A DNA stretch of 60,000 nucleotides, from contig CM060731.1 of assembly GCA_030704615.1 (NCBI GenBank), positions 36,334,001 to 36,394,000 of the forward strand, in the 5' to 3' direction. Every line of letters begins with the position of its first letter. Position 1 is the stretch's first letter. Both the position numbers and the translations under genes were made by a program. Origin of the DNA: Takakia lepidozioides. Taxonomy: Eukaryota > Streptophyta > Takakiopsida > Takakiales > Takakiaceae. The notes under the pieces are model-generated. The model did no database searches and had not been told where the DNA came from. It was given only the letters and a program-made list of their open reading frames with translations. Positions 23,201 through 34,253 of this stretch are shown here, one piece after another.

Positions 23201-26200
23201 TTGTTGGCGTAGTTTGGCGGGACGTTGAAAGACGTGTTGAAGGCGGCTAATGCCACTTCCACTAAGGCAAAGTTTAAGGTGAAGCCTAAGGAACCCGACA
23301 CCTTCGAGGGCGTCCGAAATCGGAAGGCACTCAACACCTGGCTCCTGGAGCTAGAGTAGTACTTCCGGGCGGCCAAGTTGAGTGACGAGGATCGGGTGGA
23401 AATGGCTCCCACCTATTTGAGGGGCTATGCTCAACAATGGTGGCAGAAACGCCTTCACGACCGAGGCCCAAGCCCGAAAACCTTGAACTGGAGTGGGTTC
23501 AAGGAATTGATGAAGAGACAGTTTGTGCCTTTCAACACGTCCTGGCTTGCCCGGGACAAGATGAGGAATTTGAAGCAAACAGATGACATTCGGGGGTATG
23601 TCCAGGCTTTCAATGTGCTGTTGCTCGAAGTCGCGGACATGGCAGAACCAGAAATGGTCTTCAACTTTGTGGCGGGACTGGCCCCATGGGCCAGGCGGAA
23701 GTTGGAGGAGAAGCCACCCAAGACTTTGAACGAGGCAATTGAGAGGGCTGAATGTTTCTCGGATGTCCCTAGGGGTGAGAGACAAGGCCGTACGGAGCTG
23801 AACCACAAGAAGACCCGGCGGGAAGGTGACTCCTTTCGACCAGAAAAGAAGTGGGATAGGCCACGCGGCGACAATGGCACGTGGAAATCGAAGGGAGGGC
23901 CTTCACACGTCAAGGCGGCACCCGGTGCTTCGAAAGGAAAAGCGGGTGGAGCGGCTTATGGCGGACAGAAGGCAACCTTTGATGGAGTGTGTTTCAATTG
24001 CGGGAGCCCGGGCACATGGCCAAGAAGTGCACAAAACCTCGTCAATTGAACATGACTCGGGCAACCACGGAGCTGTCGGAAGATACCATCAGTCGCTTGG
24101 TGGAAGCGGTGGTTGCCAGGACTTGCAAGGTAGGCAACTATTCTTGTGAGTTGTATCAGGAAACTGGCGCCCTGCGTAAAGGGAGTCAGTTATTGTTCGT
24201 GGATGGGATAATATCCGGAACTAACGTGTCGTTGTTGGTGGACACAGGAGCGTCGCACTCCTTCATGACGTCGGCGACGGCGCGAAAGTTGGGACTCCCG
24301 ACAAGTGACGTGGGGGCCTCTATTGAGGTGCGTTCTGCCAAAGGAGAACCACAGTTGGCGACAAGGTTGGCGTTTGATGTTCCTCTTCAACTGGGGAGTT
24401 GGGAGGGACGTGAGAACTTCACCATCTGCGAGATCGATGGAGTGGATCTCATTTTGGGGATGACCTTTTTGAGCAAATCCGAAGCGGTCATAGATGGCCG
24501 CAAGAGAGTAGTCACGCTGCCATGTGGGAATGGTGGCGAGGTTTTACGAGTGTCGGAAACGCCCAAATCCGTGGGAGGGCGAATAAACCTTCTGTCAGCA
24601 AGGGAGTGGGCCGTGGAGGAGGCACACGAGCCCCAGTTTTTGCTTTACATTAGAGAAGTAAAAGGAGAAGGCGATGGGGAGCCGAGCCCAGATTGGATCA
24701 AGGGGATTTTGGAGAAATACCAGGATGTGATGCCGGAGGATTTACCAAGCGGCTTGCCACCGCGAAGAGGAGTTGACCACAAGATTGAGGTGATACCGGG
24801 ATCGGAACCGCCTGCCAAGGCGCACTACCGGTTGAGCCACAGAGAGTTGGTCGAGCTGAAGACTCAGCTCAAGGATCTAATGTCAAAGGGGTACATCCGG
24901 CCGAGTAAGTCACCTTACGGAGCCCCGGTGCTATTTGCAGACAAGAAGGATGGGACGCTGCGGATGTGTGTCGATTACAGGGCTCTGAATAAGGTGACTA
25001 TCAAAAACCGGTACCCTTTGCCAAGGATCGACGACCTCTTCGATCGGTTGGCAGGAGCGAAGTATTTCAGCCGGATCGACTTGCGCTCCGGCTATCACCA
25101 AATTCGGGTGGCGGAAGGAGATGAGGAGAAGACCGCGTGCAGGACAAGGTATGGTTCATATGAGTTCTTGGTGATGCCTTTTGGGCTCACCAATGCACCT
25201 GCGACCTTTAGCACGTTGATGAACAACCTTTTCCAGGAGTGGTTGGATGACTTTGTGATCGTGTACATCGACGACATCTTGGTGTACTCGAAAACAAAGG
25301 AGGAGCACCTGGAGCACCTCAAAAGGATGTTCCAAAAGTTGCGGGAAGGGAAGCTGTACGCCAAAGCTTCAAAGTGCGAATTCGGGGTCACGAAAGTGGA
25401 GTTCTTGGGGCATGTGATTACACAGGATGGGATCAAAATGGATGACAGAAAGGTGAGGGCGATCTTGGACTGGGAGCCTCCGACTTTGGTCCCGGGAGTG
25501 CGATCCTTCCTAGGACTCGCCTCCTATTACCGGAAGTATGTGAGAAATTTCGCCAAGATTGCGGGGCCGCTGTCAGACCTTCTGTGTAAATCTAAAGTCT
25601 GGGCATGGAACACCTTTTGTGGCCAAGCTTTTGCTGAATTGAAGCAGCGGATGGTGGAAGCTCCAGTCTTGAAAATCCCGGAGTTCGATCGTCCGTTTGA
25701 GATACATACAGATGCGTCGGACTTCGCGATTGGTGGTGTGCTGATGCAAGATGGACGTCCAGTGGCTTACGAAAGTAAAAACTGAATGAAGTGGAGCGAC
25801 GGTGGCCGACGCACGAGAAAGAGATGAAGGCGGTGGTGCACTGTCTTGAGCTCTGGCGCCACTATGTTGGTTCCAACCCAGTGAAGGTGTTCACGGACAA
25901 TGTCACGGTGAAGTATTTTGCCACGCAGCCCAAGTTGTCCCCAAAACAACTTAGGTGGCAAGATACTTTGGCGGTGTTTGACGTGGATATCCAGTACAAA
26001 CAACGTGGTGGCCGATGCTTTAAGTAGAAAGCAGCAGCTCTTGTTGGTGTACAAGGGCGAGACGGCGCTCCAAAGGAAGATCCGGAAGGCTTGCCGGAAG
26101 GATGAGCTGGCGAAGTCCGTGATGCAGGACTTGAGGATGGGGGTTAAATCGCAGTTCCACTTGCAAAATGGACTGCTCCGGTATAAGCAAAAACGTCTCT

Positions 26201-29200
26201 ACGTGCCGAAGGGAGGGATCAGAGATAGCCTCTTGAGAGAATGCCATGATAGCCCGCTTGCGGGCCACGGCGGAGCCAAGCGCACTGCGGCACTCTTGAA
26301 GAAAGAGTATTTCTGGCCCAAACTGAGGGAGGAGGCAGAGGAGTATGTCAAGACATGCACCACATGCCAACAAAACCGGAGTGAGTACAAAAAGCAAGCG
26401 GGGCTGTTACAACCTTTGCCGGTTCCAGAGGGGACTTGGGAAAGCGTCTCGATGGATTTCATGACTGCTATGCCGCTGTCAAAAGGATTCGATGCAATCA
26501 TGGTGGTGGTAGATAGGTTCAGTAAAATGGGCCATTTCATCCCCACCAAGGAGACGGCAACGGCGCAGGAGACAGGGCGACTTTACTTCGCCCACGTCTT
26601 AAAGCATCATGGAGTCCCGAAGGATATTGTCTCGGACCGCGATCCAAAGTTTACGAGTAAATTCTGGAGAGCACTTTGGAAGAAGATGGGGACGAGGCTG
26701 AAGATGAGCACCGCCTTCCGACCTACGACCGACGGCCAAACAGAAAGGGTGAATTCCGTAGTGAAGCAGATCTTGCGGAATTACGTGTCGGCAGACCAAA
26801 CAGACTGGGTGGAACACTTAGACGCGGCAAAGTTTTGTTATAATAACACAGAACACTCCGCAACGGGAGTTTCCCCTTTCGTATTGGTCTATGGAAAAGC
26901 ACCTCTGGTGCCGACAAGTTGGGTCGCCCAGGACGTTGAGGAACCGGCAGTAGCGGCAGTACTGGAAGAACGCGAGCGTTTGTTGAAGCTCGCAAAGTAC
27001 AACATTGCCAAAACTAGGAAACGGTATGAAAGGCAGGCGAATCGGAAGCGGAGGGAAGTGAAGTTTGAGGCAGGCACGGAGGTCTGGTTGAACATCAAGA
27101 ATTTTCGACTACCTCCGGAAGTGAGTCCGAAGTTCGTACCTCCGTATGCGGGACCCTTTCGCATTCGGAAGGTTATGAATGAGGATGTGTATGAATTGGA
27201 GCTGCCGGCAAACAGCAAGGTGCACCCAGTATTCCATGTCTCCCTTTTGAAGCCTTACTTCAAAGATGAAGCGCGTCCGAATCGGCATCAAGTGTTGCGT
27301 CCGCCACCTATGCTGTTGGATCATGAAAATGAACCTGAGTACGAGGTGGAGGCAAAACTTAAGTCAAGGAGGTTCAAGAACCGAGAAACGGAGTATCTCG
27401 TCAAATGGAAGGGCTATCATCATGTGGAGGCATCTTGGGTGCGTGCCTCAGAAATGGGAAACGCATCCGAGGCAGTTGCAGCTTTCGAAGGGCGACCTCA
27501 AAAGCGGAAGAAGCGTTGATGGGGACATCAACCTTGGAGCGTGGGGGAGGAAATGCATGCTTAGCCCGGCTTAGCTAGCTTAGGAATCCGATTGCAAAAA
27601 CTTGTATTGTACAAAACGTGCTATAAATGAAACGGATTCCAAATGTTGTGCGTCCTATTTTGTTTGGAATGGTGATGCATGGTATGGTTGGCTAGTGTGT
27701 AGAATGCATGCTAAGCTTATAAAAGTGGGAGAGGTAAATTGGGTTAATCGTGTGTTTGCGTAGTGCCGAAATCGGGTGACCCCCATCCAAGGGGCAAGGA
27801 AACTTGCGACTTCTTTGGGAGTTCACGTGCTAGTACGCACCTGGCGCGTGCGCGTACTATAACTGCGCTACCGAGGGGGTTGCCTTGTAATGCGGGCTAA
27901 CGCGGAAGCTACGTGCTTCCGTTCACGTACTATAATCGTGTAGCCTCGGGACGAAGTCGTAGTGCGGCTTCGGCGTGTTCCCGTACCTCAGGCCAGCATT
28001 CTAAGGCGGACCCAATTGTAGTGATTGGGGCGCACGGTTGGTTCAAGGTTATCTTCCTAGTCAAAGAGGGTTCCAGGGAACCCTTGCTCAAGGTGATGCC
28101 AAAAGCGGCATCATGAGCGATCGCAAGCAATGTTGTTGTAGTAAGGCGATTCGATCCTCGGGGAGGATCGTTCCTTGGCCTTGAAGTAGGCCAAGAAGAG
28201 TGCACTGGGAGGAGCTGGAGAGGCTCCACCCTTGGCCGGGACTTGGAGGAAGTCGGCCGAACTAGCTAGTGGAGAGTAGAGTCAAGTGTGGGGTTTGGTT
28301 CTTTGCCATGGGACGCCATGGTGCGGAAACAAACTCCTTGATGTGGGCGCCACAACTTGGATGTTCGTTTCTACAAAATGGACAAGTCGATGAGGACATC
28401 GACTCCCTGTTGGTAGGGGTGTGTGTCGCGGCCCTTTGCCTTGAGGGCAGGGGGTCGGGACACATGAGGGGCTGCCCCTGTGGTGGGGGCATCGGCAGCG
28501 ATAGGTATGGGGGGCTGAAGCACCCTTGAGTGCCCAAGGCACTGAAGGAGGCGGAGGCGCTCACTAGGTGGAGCCCCGCACACCGGGTTGCGGTGGGGGT
28601 GGCTCCACAAGGGGTGGTGGTAGCTTAGCGGGACTTAGTGGGGGTGGCATAGGACTCACCATGGGCGCGGAGACCTCGTGGTGGGAGTCGTGGGGAGTCT
28701 TGGGACTCGGCACGGTCCATAGGGGCCGTGGTGAGTGGGCCAAGACTCACCGCGACTCATCACCGGGAGTCGAGGGTTTTCGTGGTGGTTCGCCATAAAA
28801 TGGCATGGCTGGTTATGAAACCCCCGCGGACAGCTACAGAAGTATATATAGGGAGTAGTAACCCCGAGAACGGTGCAAGCCCGTTGGTGACCAAAAACTA
28901 GTGAGTAAGTGAGCGAGCCGGAAAGCGACCAAAGAGTGGGGAGCTGTTCCGGACTGCCATCTACCAAAGGGAATTCCACTAGTCCCAAATAGGTGGAGGG
29001 TTTAGTGGGAAGCGAAGGGGGGACCGTTATGTCCCGGTGAGCAGCCGAAGCTCCAAGTTGGCCCGGCGGCCAGGTTGGGAGTCAGGCGCGCGCATCAAAG
29101 CGAGTAACTATGACGAGAAGGGGAGCTTACCGAAGGGAGGTGCGCGACACAGAAGCTACGATGTATCTAAACAAGAAAAAGACTATTACTAAAAAACTTA

Positions 29201-31425
29201 TACTAGTACGGATTAAGAACTTATAATATAAAAATCAAAAGTCTTTATAAACTTACCAGGTCTGGCATTGTTGGATCAATGCTGAGATCTTCAATTCCAA
29301 CAGCAGGATTAACACCCTTCTCACACACACTAGACTTCAGAATGCTGGAATTCTGCACAGGTATCAATATACTTCAGTACACCTCATAATACTACAGATT
29401 ATTAAGAACCTCTAAAAAACCACAAAAAAAAAACCTCTAAGGAACTTACCATGTCTGAAGTGCTACAATCTTCATTTCCAAAAATGCCCAAGCAAGTCTT
29501 GTCCTCCTTCGTAGACCCTATTTTCATTACCACTTTCTAAAAAAATATGAAGCAGCTAATGCTGCAATAACTAAGCTCTGCTAGAGAGTTGCTTGAGAAC
29601 AAAAATGCTATAGCCTGCCTTTGATAGGAAGAGCAGGCCTAGCTTAGGAGAACCAAGCTGCTGAAACAAGACAGAAGCTACGATGTATCTAAACAAGAGA
29701 AAGGCTATTATTAAAAAACTTATACTAGTACGGATTAAGAACTTATAATATAAAAATCAAAAGACTTTTACAAACTTACCAGGGTTGGCATTGTTGGTTC
29801 AATGCTGAAATCTTCAATTCCAATAGCAGGAGTGACACCCTTCTCACATACACTAGACTTCAGAGTGCTGGAATTCTGCACAGGTATCAATATACTTCAG
29901 TACACCTCATAATACTACAGATTATTAAGAACCTCTAAAAAAACCACCAAAAAAAAACCTCTAAAGAACTTACCATGTCTGAAGTGCTACAATCTTCATT
30001 TCCAGACGTGCCCAAGCAAGTCTTGTCCTCCTTCGTAGACCCTACTTTCACCACCACTTTGTTAGTAATTTCAGTGAATTCTCTTCTGACGGCCAACCGA
30101 CCAACTTTTCTATTTTCACTGTGTTTGAATTCTTTAAACTTCTCATACAAGTCATCCACTAACCTCCTCTGCTGCACAGTGGTACTGCCATAGCCAAATG
30201 AAAATCCAGCCAGTTCAGGCTCACGCTCGCTCAAATATTTCTTGACCTCCAGCACTGTAGCAACCTTGTGGCGCATGTTGGTGTCAAAAAAACCTTGCAG
30301 TCTTACATCTTTCCAATCTCTGAACCAATTCCGGAAACATTGCAAGTTCAAATTATAAACCCTCCATTGGAGAGGGTAATACTTGCGGAGGTACGCACGA
30401 CCAAACAAATCATCTTTCGAAGCATCCAGTGGTGGCTTCTGGAATATTCTCTCGTATGTGGGTTGAGGATGGTTGAAGGATGTGTGCAGGTGCATTAAGG
30501 AAACAGGGTTCAGCTTATCTTCACACTCCATTGGCTTGAGGGCTGGCGGCTTGAGGGCTGCTGCCATTGTAAATGATATCTTCTGTTCAGTATTCTTATG
30601 GCAAGTCCCTCATTCACTCTCTACCTTTGTTCCTTCCAAGCAGGTCCTCAAGGCATGCTCTCTGTTAATCTCGTACACAGAGGTCAAAGCAGAGAATGGT
30701 TTTTCCTCACTGGATTTTGCTGGCTGCTGAGGTGGTGGCTCTGTCATGGACAAAATGAATTTGGGACCTACTCCTTCAACCCCAACATCTCTTCCCTTAT
30801 GCAGGAACTTAACTGCATGTCCTCTTTTGATATTGTACATACAGGTCAACTGATTTGCACTACAATTGAGAAGTTCTGACAATTTCTTCCCTGATGCCTC
30901 TATCACATCAGCATATTCCATGAGAAATTTCTCATGTAAGTACAGCCGAATGTCTAAAACATCCTGCACAAAGAGAGAAAGATGCATCAGATTTACTCAT
31001 AATACAAAAAAGACTCTTAAAAGGGGGACAAGATGGCTGCGAAGTGACAACAAAATGAAAGGATTAAATAGAAATCACTCCTAACTTGCCTACACAAAGA
31101 AAAGGAATGCATCAATTCAGAGTTCAACACTCAGAATTCAGAATGCATAATGCATAATTCAGCATTCAAAATTCAGAATTCAGCATGAAAAAGACTTAGA
31201 AAAAAGAAAAACATTGGAACATTATGGCTACAAGCAAAAGCAATAATAAAATGAAAACATCTAACAGAATCTAACACTTACCTGCTGATGCTCATTTAGG
31301 CATATCTTATCTTCACATGTCATCATTTTCAGAGTTGCAACATCATCCCAACCTTCGTCCATGAAAGCTTCCACCAGAGGCTGCAATACACCATTGCCAA
31401 AGAAATTTTTTAAAGCTTTTGCCAT
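20285..31425 (-). CDS. Gene B: SAM-like-domain gene with tandem exon array, Ty3 element in an intron
   Basis: Exon order on the minus strand is 31425-31282 (48 codons from ATG), 30963-29974, 29875-29780, 29536-29450, 29352-29257, then the Ty3 insertion, then 22072-21986, 21887-21792, 21545-21459, 21362-21267, 20826-20692 and 20557-20285 (stop). Every junction is phase 0. Exon one and the start of exon two resemble a sterile-alpha-motif fold ([20 protein letters not shown], then [20 protein letters not shown]). Next come two related motifs, [13 protein letters not shown] and [14 protein letters not shown]. The large second exon carries the domain shared with gene A ([37 protein letters not shown]). 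The last two exons hold a basic patch ([11 protein letters not shown]) and an 87-residue helical end ([20 protein letters not shown]). There is one in-frame TGA at 30612-30610 within exon two, and exon 21459 has lost its GT donor. The protein is probably nuclear (inference). Its function is unknown. Confidence 0.7.
22189..22914 (+). repeat. 5' LTR of the Ty3/gypsy element
   Basis: 726 bp, TGTCGCG to CGCGACA, with a TATATATA box at 22608-22615 that is a plausible element promoter. It differs from the 3' LTR by C/T, A/G, C/T and T/C, three of them at CpG sites. Confidence 0.95.
22608..22615 (+). promoter_or_regulatory. TATA box in the 5' LTR
   Basis: TATATATA followed by GGGAG, in the middle of the LTR, where the start of retrotransposon transcription is expected. 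Confidence 0.5.
22917..22928 (+). promoter_or_regulatory. Primer-binding site (initiator Met-tRNA)
   Basis: TGGTATCAGAGC two bases after the 5' LTR, complementary to the 3' end of plant initiator Met-tRNA. Confidence 0.9.
22970..24049 (+). pseudogene. Gag of the Ty3/gypsy element
   Basis: The ATG at 22970 opens a frame that continues to 24049 through two TAG stops at 23210-23212 and 23357-23359. The N-terminus is basic and then Glu-rich ([20 protein letters not shown]). The middle holds the retrotransposon Gag core ([35 protein letters not shown]). The basic C-terminal part leads into a CCHC zinc knuckle that starts CFNCG. A missing base inside the knuckle (near 24000) moves the rest of it into the pol frame. 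Gag would form the capsid and package element RNA. Both stops are one C-to-T change away from CAG. Confidence 0.9.
23989..27519 (+). pseudogene. Pol polyprotein of the Ty3/gypsy element (protease, RT, RNase H, integrase, chromodomain)
   Basis: 23989-25785 encodes the end of the zinc knuckle (GHMAKKC), the aspartic protease ([12 protein letters not shown]), reverse transcriptase ([44 protein letters not shown], and the catalytic [10 protein letters not shown] near 25260-25290) and the start of RNase H ([14 protein letters not shown]). A lost base in an A run near 25780 shifts the frame, and RNase H continues at 25786-26030. A second shift near 26005 leads to the frame ending at 27519. This holds the integrase HHCC finger (ending CTTCQQN), the DDE residues in [18 protein letters not shown] and DGQTERVNS, and a C-terminal chromodomain ([18 protein letters not shown]). 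Chromodomain integrases guide insertion to particular chromatin. The frames are intact apart from the shifts. Confidence 0.95.
27520..28423 (+). other. Ty3 3' internal non-coding region
   Basis: About 900 bases between the end of pol and the 3' LTR. There is no credible frame. Short inverted repeats occur, for example CGGAAGC and GCTTCCG around 27902-27920, and a GTACTATAA motif is present twice (about 27855 and 27928). The sequence before the 3' LTR (GTTGGTAGGGGTG) is only a weak polypurine tract. Confidence 0.6.
28424..29149 (+). repeat. 3' LTR of the Ty3/gypsy element
   Basis: 726 bp, same length as the 5' LTR and 99.4% identical by direct comparison (four transitions). It is followed directly by the CAGAA target duplication. 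Confidence 0.95.
31113..31185. repeat. Short AT-rich repeats in gene B intron 1
   Basis: Several imperfect copies of ATTCAGAATTCA and ATGCATAATGC occur in tandem inside the first intron of gene B. Confidence 0.6.
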
Positions 31426-31504
31426 TCTATCAATCTATCAAAGAAGAGAGAAAAATGATAGGTTGCTTTTGATAGGACAGACCACTACAACTGCTCTAAC
31501 CTCA

Positions 31505-31879
31505 TCAAACCCGATTGCTCCTAAAGAATTCTTTAGCTGTTACCACATCACAACTCAAGGCATACAACTCTTTATATTCTTTCCTAGAATATCTTCTTAA
31601 TTTCTTGGTTACTATGCTAAGCCTATAAAACAAATCTAAGGAAGGAGATTCTATCAACGAAGGAATTATTTCAACTCCAATTGAAACATCATCATAATCC
31701 TGATATGGCTCAACTAGTTTTTGATCTACTTCAGCTGCTAATCTATGCAACAACAAAAGGAGAACCCTCCGCACTTTCAAGGCCTTCTCCATTGAGCACG
31801 AAATGAGACGAGAGAAGAGAAAGAGAAGACTCTCTCTGCACAAGCACGATAAACATAGAAAACGATTTCTGTCATCCAT
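31505..31879 (-). CDS. Hypothetical helical protein upstream of gene B
   Basis: A 124-residue frame with a Leu-rich helix ([20 protein letters not shown]) and a charged C-terminal half (VTKKLRRYSRKEYKELYA). It sits 80 bases upstream of the gene B start codon, on the same strand. It could be an upstream exon of gene B or a chance frame. There is no recognisable domain. Confidence 0.25.
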   Translation of the reverse strand: MDDRNRFLCLSCLCRESLLFLFSRLISCSMEKALKVRRVLLLLLHRLAAEVDQKLVEPYQDYDDVSIGVEIIPSLIESPSLDLFYRLSIVTKKLRRYSRKEYKELYALSCDVVTAKEFFRSNRV

Positions 31880-34253
31880 CTTAGTTCTTCATCCTGGGGT
31901 TTCATCTTATTCTTCATCCTATTTACTATAGTGATATCTTTTTCACCCTTTTTTATTTTTGTTTTTATGTGTTTTTTCTAGCTTTGCTCTAAAAATCACT
32001 AGTATATGCACAAAAAATGAGGATACAGCTGCATTGGTATCCGAAATCCGAAATCCGAGCCCACTGCATCCTGCACCACCAGATCATGACTCCCGGGTCC
32101 GGCACAGCCGAGGTGACGAAAAATTTGTAATAGCAGGTGCCTACTGCTTGAACAAGTTATACCCCTGCTCATATCTTCCGTTGCTCTACAAGCAGAGATC
32201 ACCATAGCAACGTGTTCTAATCCCAGCACTGGATTATGAAATTTGCTACGAATCTGCTTACTAATTGCAGGGGTAAGTCCAACTCATTGGTTGAATGGCA
32301 TGAAATGAAAGAGGACTTGCCTGGCTGACTCGCATGACATCCTGCCTTTGCAAACAAACAGGTGGGGCTCGTACTTTCCAACCTTCACCTTTCTGAAACC
32401 TGAGGCAATGCCACCTTGATGCAAGGCTTGAAATACGATAAAAACCTCTCTGTCGCATGGCCCCAAGTCTCTAACTGACCAGACGCAAGTTAGGTCTCAA
32501 CGGGAGCAAATCCCTGCTTGTCCGCTGCCTTCTCCTCTGCTACAGTGACCAGTGCTTCCACTTCTTTCTCCTGCCATTGTAATGCCCACACCCCTTCCTA
32601 CTGTCAGCTTCTCCTACAAACATGCAGAGCAGTATTTGACTATGAAAAGAAAGAACGAGCTTTGTCGTGGTGGATAGGACAACACCAAAAATGAGGATAG
32701 ACTATGGTCTGCCATTCCATCTTCACACACCTCCACGCTCACTGCAGCAGATCTCCCCTTATCCCTTATAAACTGAATCTGATTCTGATTAAGGGATGAT
32801 CCAATCCCCAGGACAAGCACTGTTCACTCCTTCACAAACACATGCCAAGAATCAGTGTCCCCATATCTACTGACTCATCCTTAACTCTCTTAGAGGAGAC
32901 AACATGTAAGCGTGAACACATTGTAAGAGGGCATAAAGACGGAGCATGAGCAAAACAAACAAGCAAACAAAGCAAAAAAGAAATGATAAGAGAACTTCTC
33001 AGAAGACAGCCCGACCCGCCACTTACACTTAGCATAGTTCACTCCTTCACAAACACATGCCAGGAATCAGCGTCCCCGTACTGACTCGTCCTCTTAGAGG
33101 AGACAACATGTAAGCGTGATAAGAGAGAGGGCATATAAGTGTGAACACATTGCAAGAGGGCGCAAAGACGGAGCATGAGCAAAACAAAGAAGCACACAAA
33201 GCGAAAAAGAAATGATAAGAGAACTTCTCAGAAGAGAGCCGGACCACCACTTGCACTGTACAGCTGCTAATGTCCACCGTTAACAAGTGAAAGTAATGAT
33301 GAATCGCTGCTCTTGAGTACTATACTGATTAGTACTCCGCCGTTCATAATTTGATATAAGGGGATCTGTCCAAAGTGGGCAGCTGGAAGGTTGATATATT
33401 TGTAATTTAATGATGAAACTGGAAGACAGTGATGAATGAGGATAGACCACAACTCACTCATGTTTAGAGTGTCTATGTTAGTCTATGTCAGTCACTTCAG
33501 GATGCCAATGTCTGAGTGCCGATTCTGCAGATTTATAGTGAAGCTGCAGACAACTTAGTGGCAATCATTTGCAGATGGAATTAAGCTACTCCTGGATTTA
33601 AACTTCATTGGTAAACCATGACCTTCATGTTGGAGTTATCATCGCTGTCTTTTAGGGTTTGTGCATTGCTCTCTCGGTATAATTGCCAAATATGGATGAC
33701 ATAAATGCTGATAGGGATGTTGATCAAGTTCTTGTTTTGCAGAGCATCAGAAACAGAGGAAAAAAATCTTCTTAATATTTTCATGAATAAGAACAGTAGA
33801 ACTTAATAAGACAAAACCCAAAGAGAGGAAAAATAAACAAGTTCATGAATTTCTTGCTGGGGATTGGTGACATGTACTGTAGCCGCCTTGGAAGAAGCTC
33901 TGAGTTCTGAGCTTCATCATGGGTTCAGTACCTCAGATCTCTCAGTTAGTGCTGTCTAAAGTTCGAGTACAGTCTACGGGTAGATTGGCTTCCCAGTAGG
34001 TAGTTGGGCGAGCCGCCACCCAACTTCAGAGAGTTTTTTTCTCATAAAATCTGTAGCTAATTTGCTTAGAAACGATGGTGAATACAATGTGTGAAATGAG
34101 AGGCTCCACGTTCATGGGTGGGGGTTTTGACAGACCTTATGTGCTTGGGCTCTAATTTCATCCATGATCCTCAGCACAAAGTTCTGATATGAAGAGGGAG
34201 TACACATGATGAGACAGCCCCCCAGACGGTAATTTCCATACCAGATGACCAGA
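31880..34253. other. Non-coding stretch
   Basis: No convincing gene. Frames at 32261-32466 and 32614-33035 are short and overlap a tandem repeat (listed separately). The segment from 33.5 to 34.2 kb shows nothing I can support. Confidence 0.4.
32823..33258. repeat. Direct tandem repeat, two ~215-bp units
   Basis: Unit one (32823-33036) and unit two (33038-33258) both start CACTCCTTCACAAACACATG and share GAGGAGACAACATGTAAGCG, GACGGAGCATGAGCAAAAC and GATAAGAGAACTTCTCAGAA. Unit two has a 16-bp gap near its start and a roughly 20-bp addition around GATAAGAGAGAGGGCATATA. Confidence 0.8.

Larger units (their letters stand above)
22189..29149 (+). mobile_element. Ty3/gypsy chromovirus, near-complete, with 726-bp LTRs
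   Basis: The element is bounded by a 5-bp target duplication CAGAA (22184-22188 and 29150-29154). Its LTRs start TGTCGCG and end CGCGACA. Internal order is LTR, PBS, gag, protease, reverse transcriptase, RNase H, integrase, chromodomain, LTR, which is the Ty3/gypsy order. It lies in a gene B intron, between the exons at 29257 and 22072. The two LTRs differ at four positions in 726 bp, all transitions, so the insertion is young. The coding part has two stop codons in gag and at least three frameshifts, so this copy cannot act on its own. Confidence 0.95.
21267..30060 (-). repeat. Tandem ~530-bp exon/intron repeat units in gene B (four copies)
   Basis: Each unit holds an 87-bp exon (29 codons, VVVKVGS(T/M)[11 protein letters not shown] then NEDCSTSDM) and a 96-bp exon (32 codons, [13 protein letters not shown] then [13 protein letters not shown]), separated by near-identical introns. 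The 87-bp copies are at 21459-21545, 21986-22072 and 29450-29536, plus a fourth fused to the end of the large exon at 29974. The 96-bp copies are at 21267-21362, 21792-21887, 29257-29352 and 29780-29875. Unit starts near 21014, 21547 and 22077 are spaced by 530-533 bp. Because both exon types are multiples of three and phase 0, the copies can be gained or lost without breaking the frame. Confidence 0.85.
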
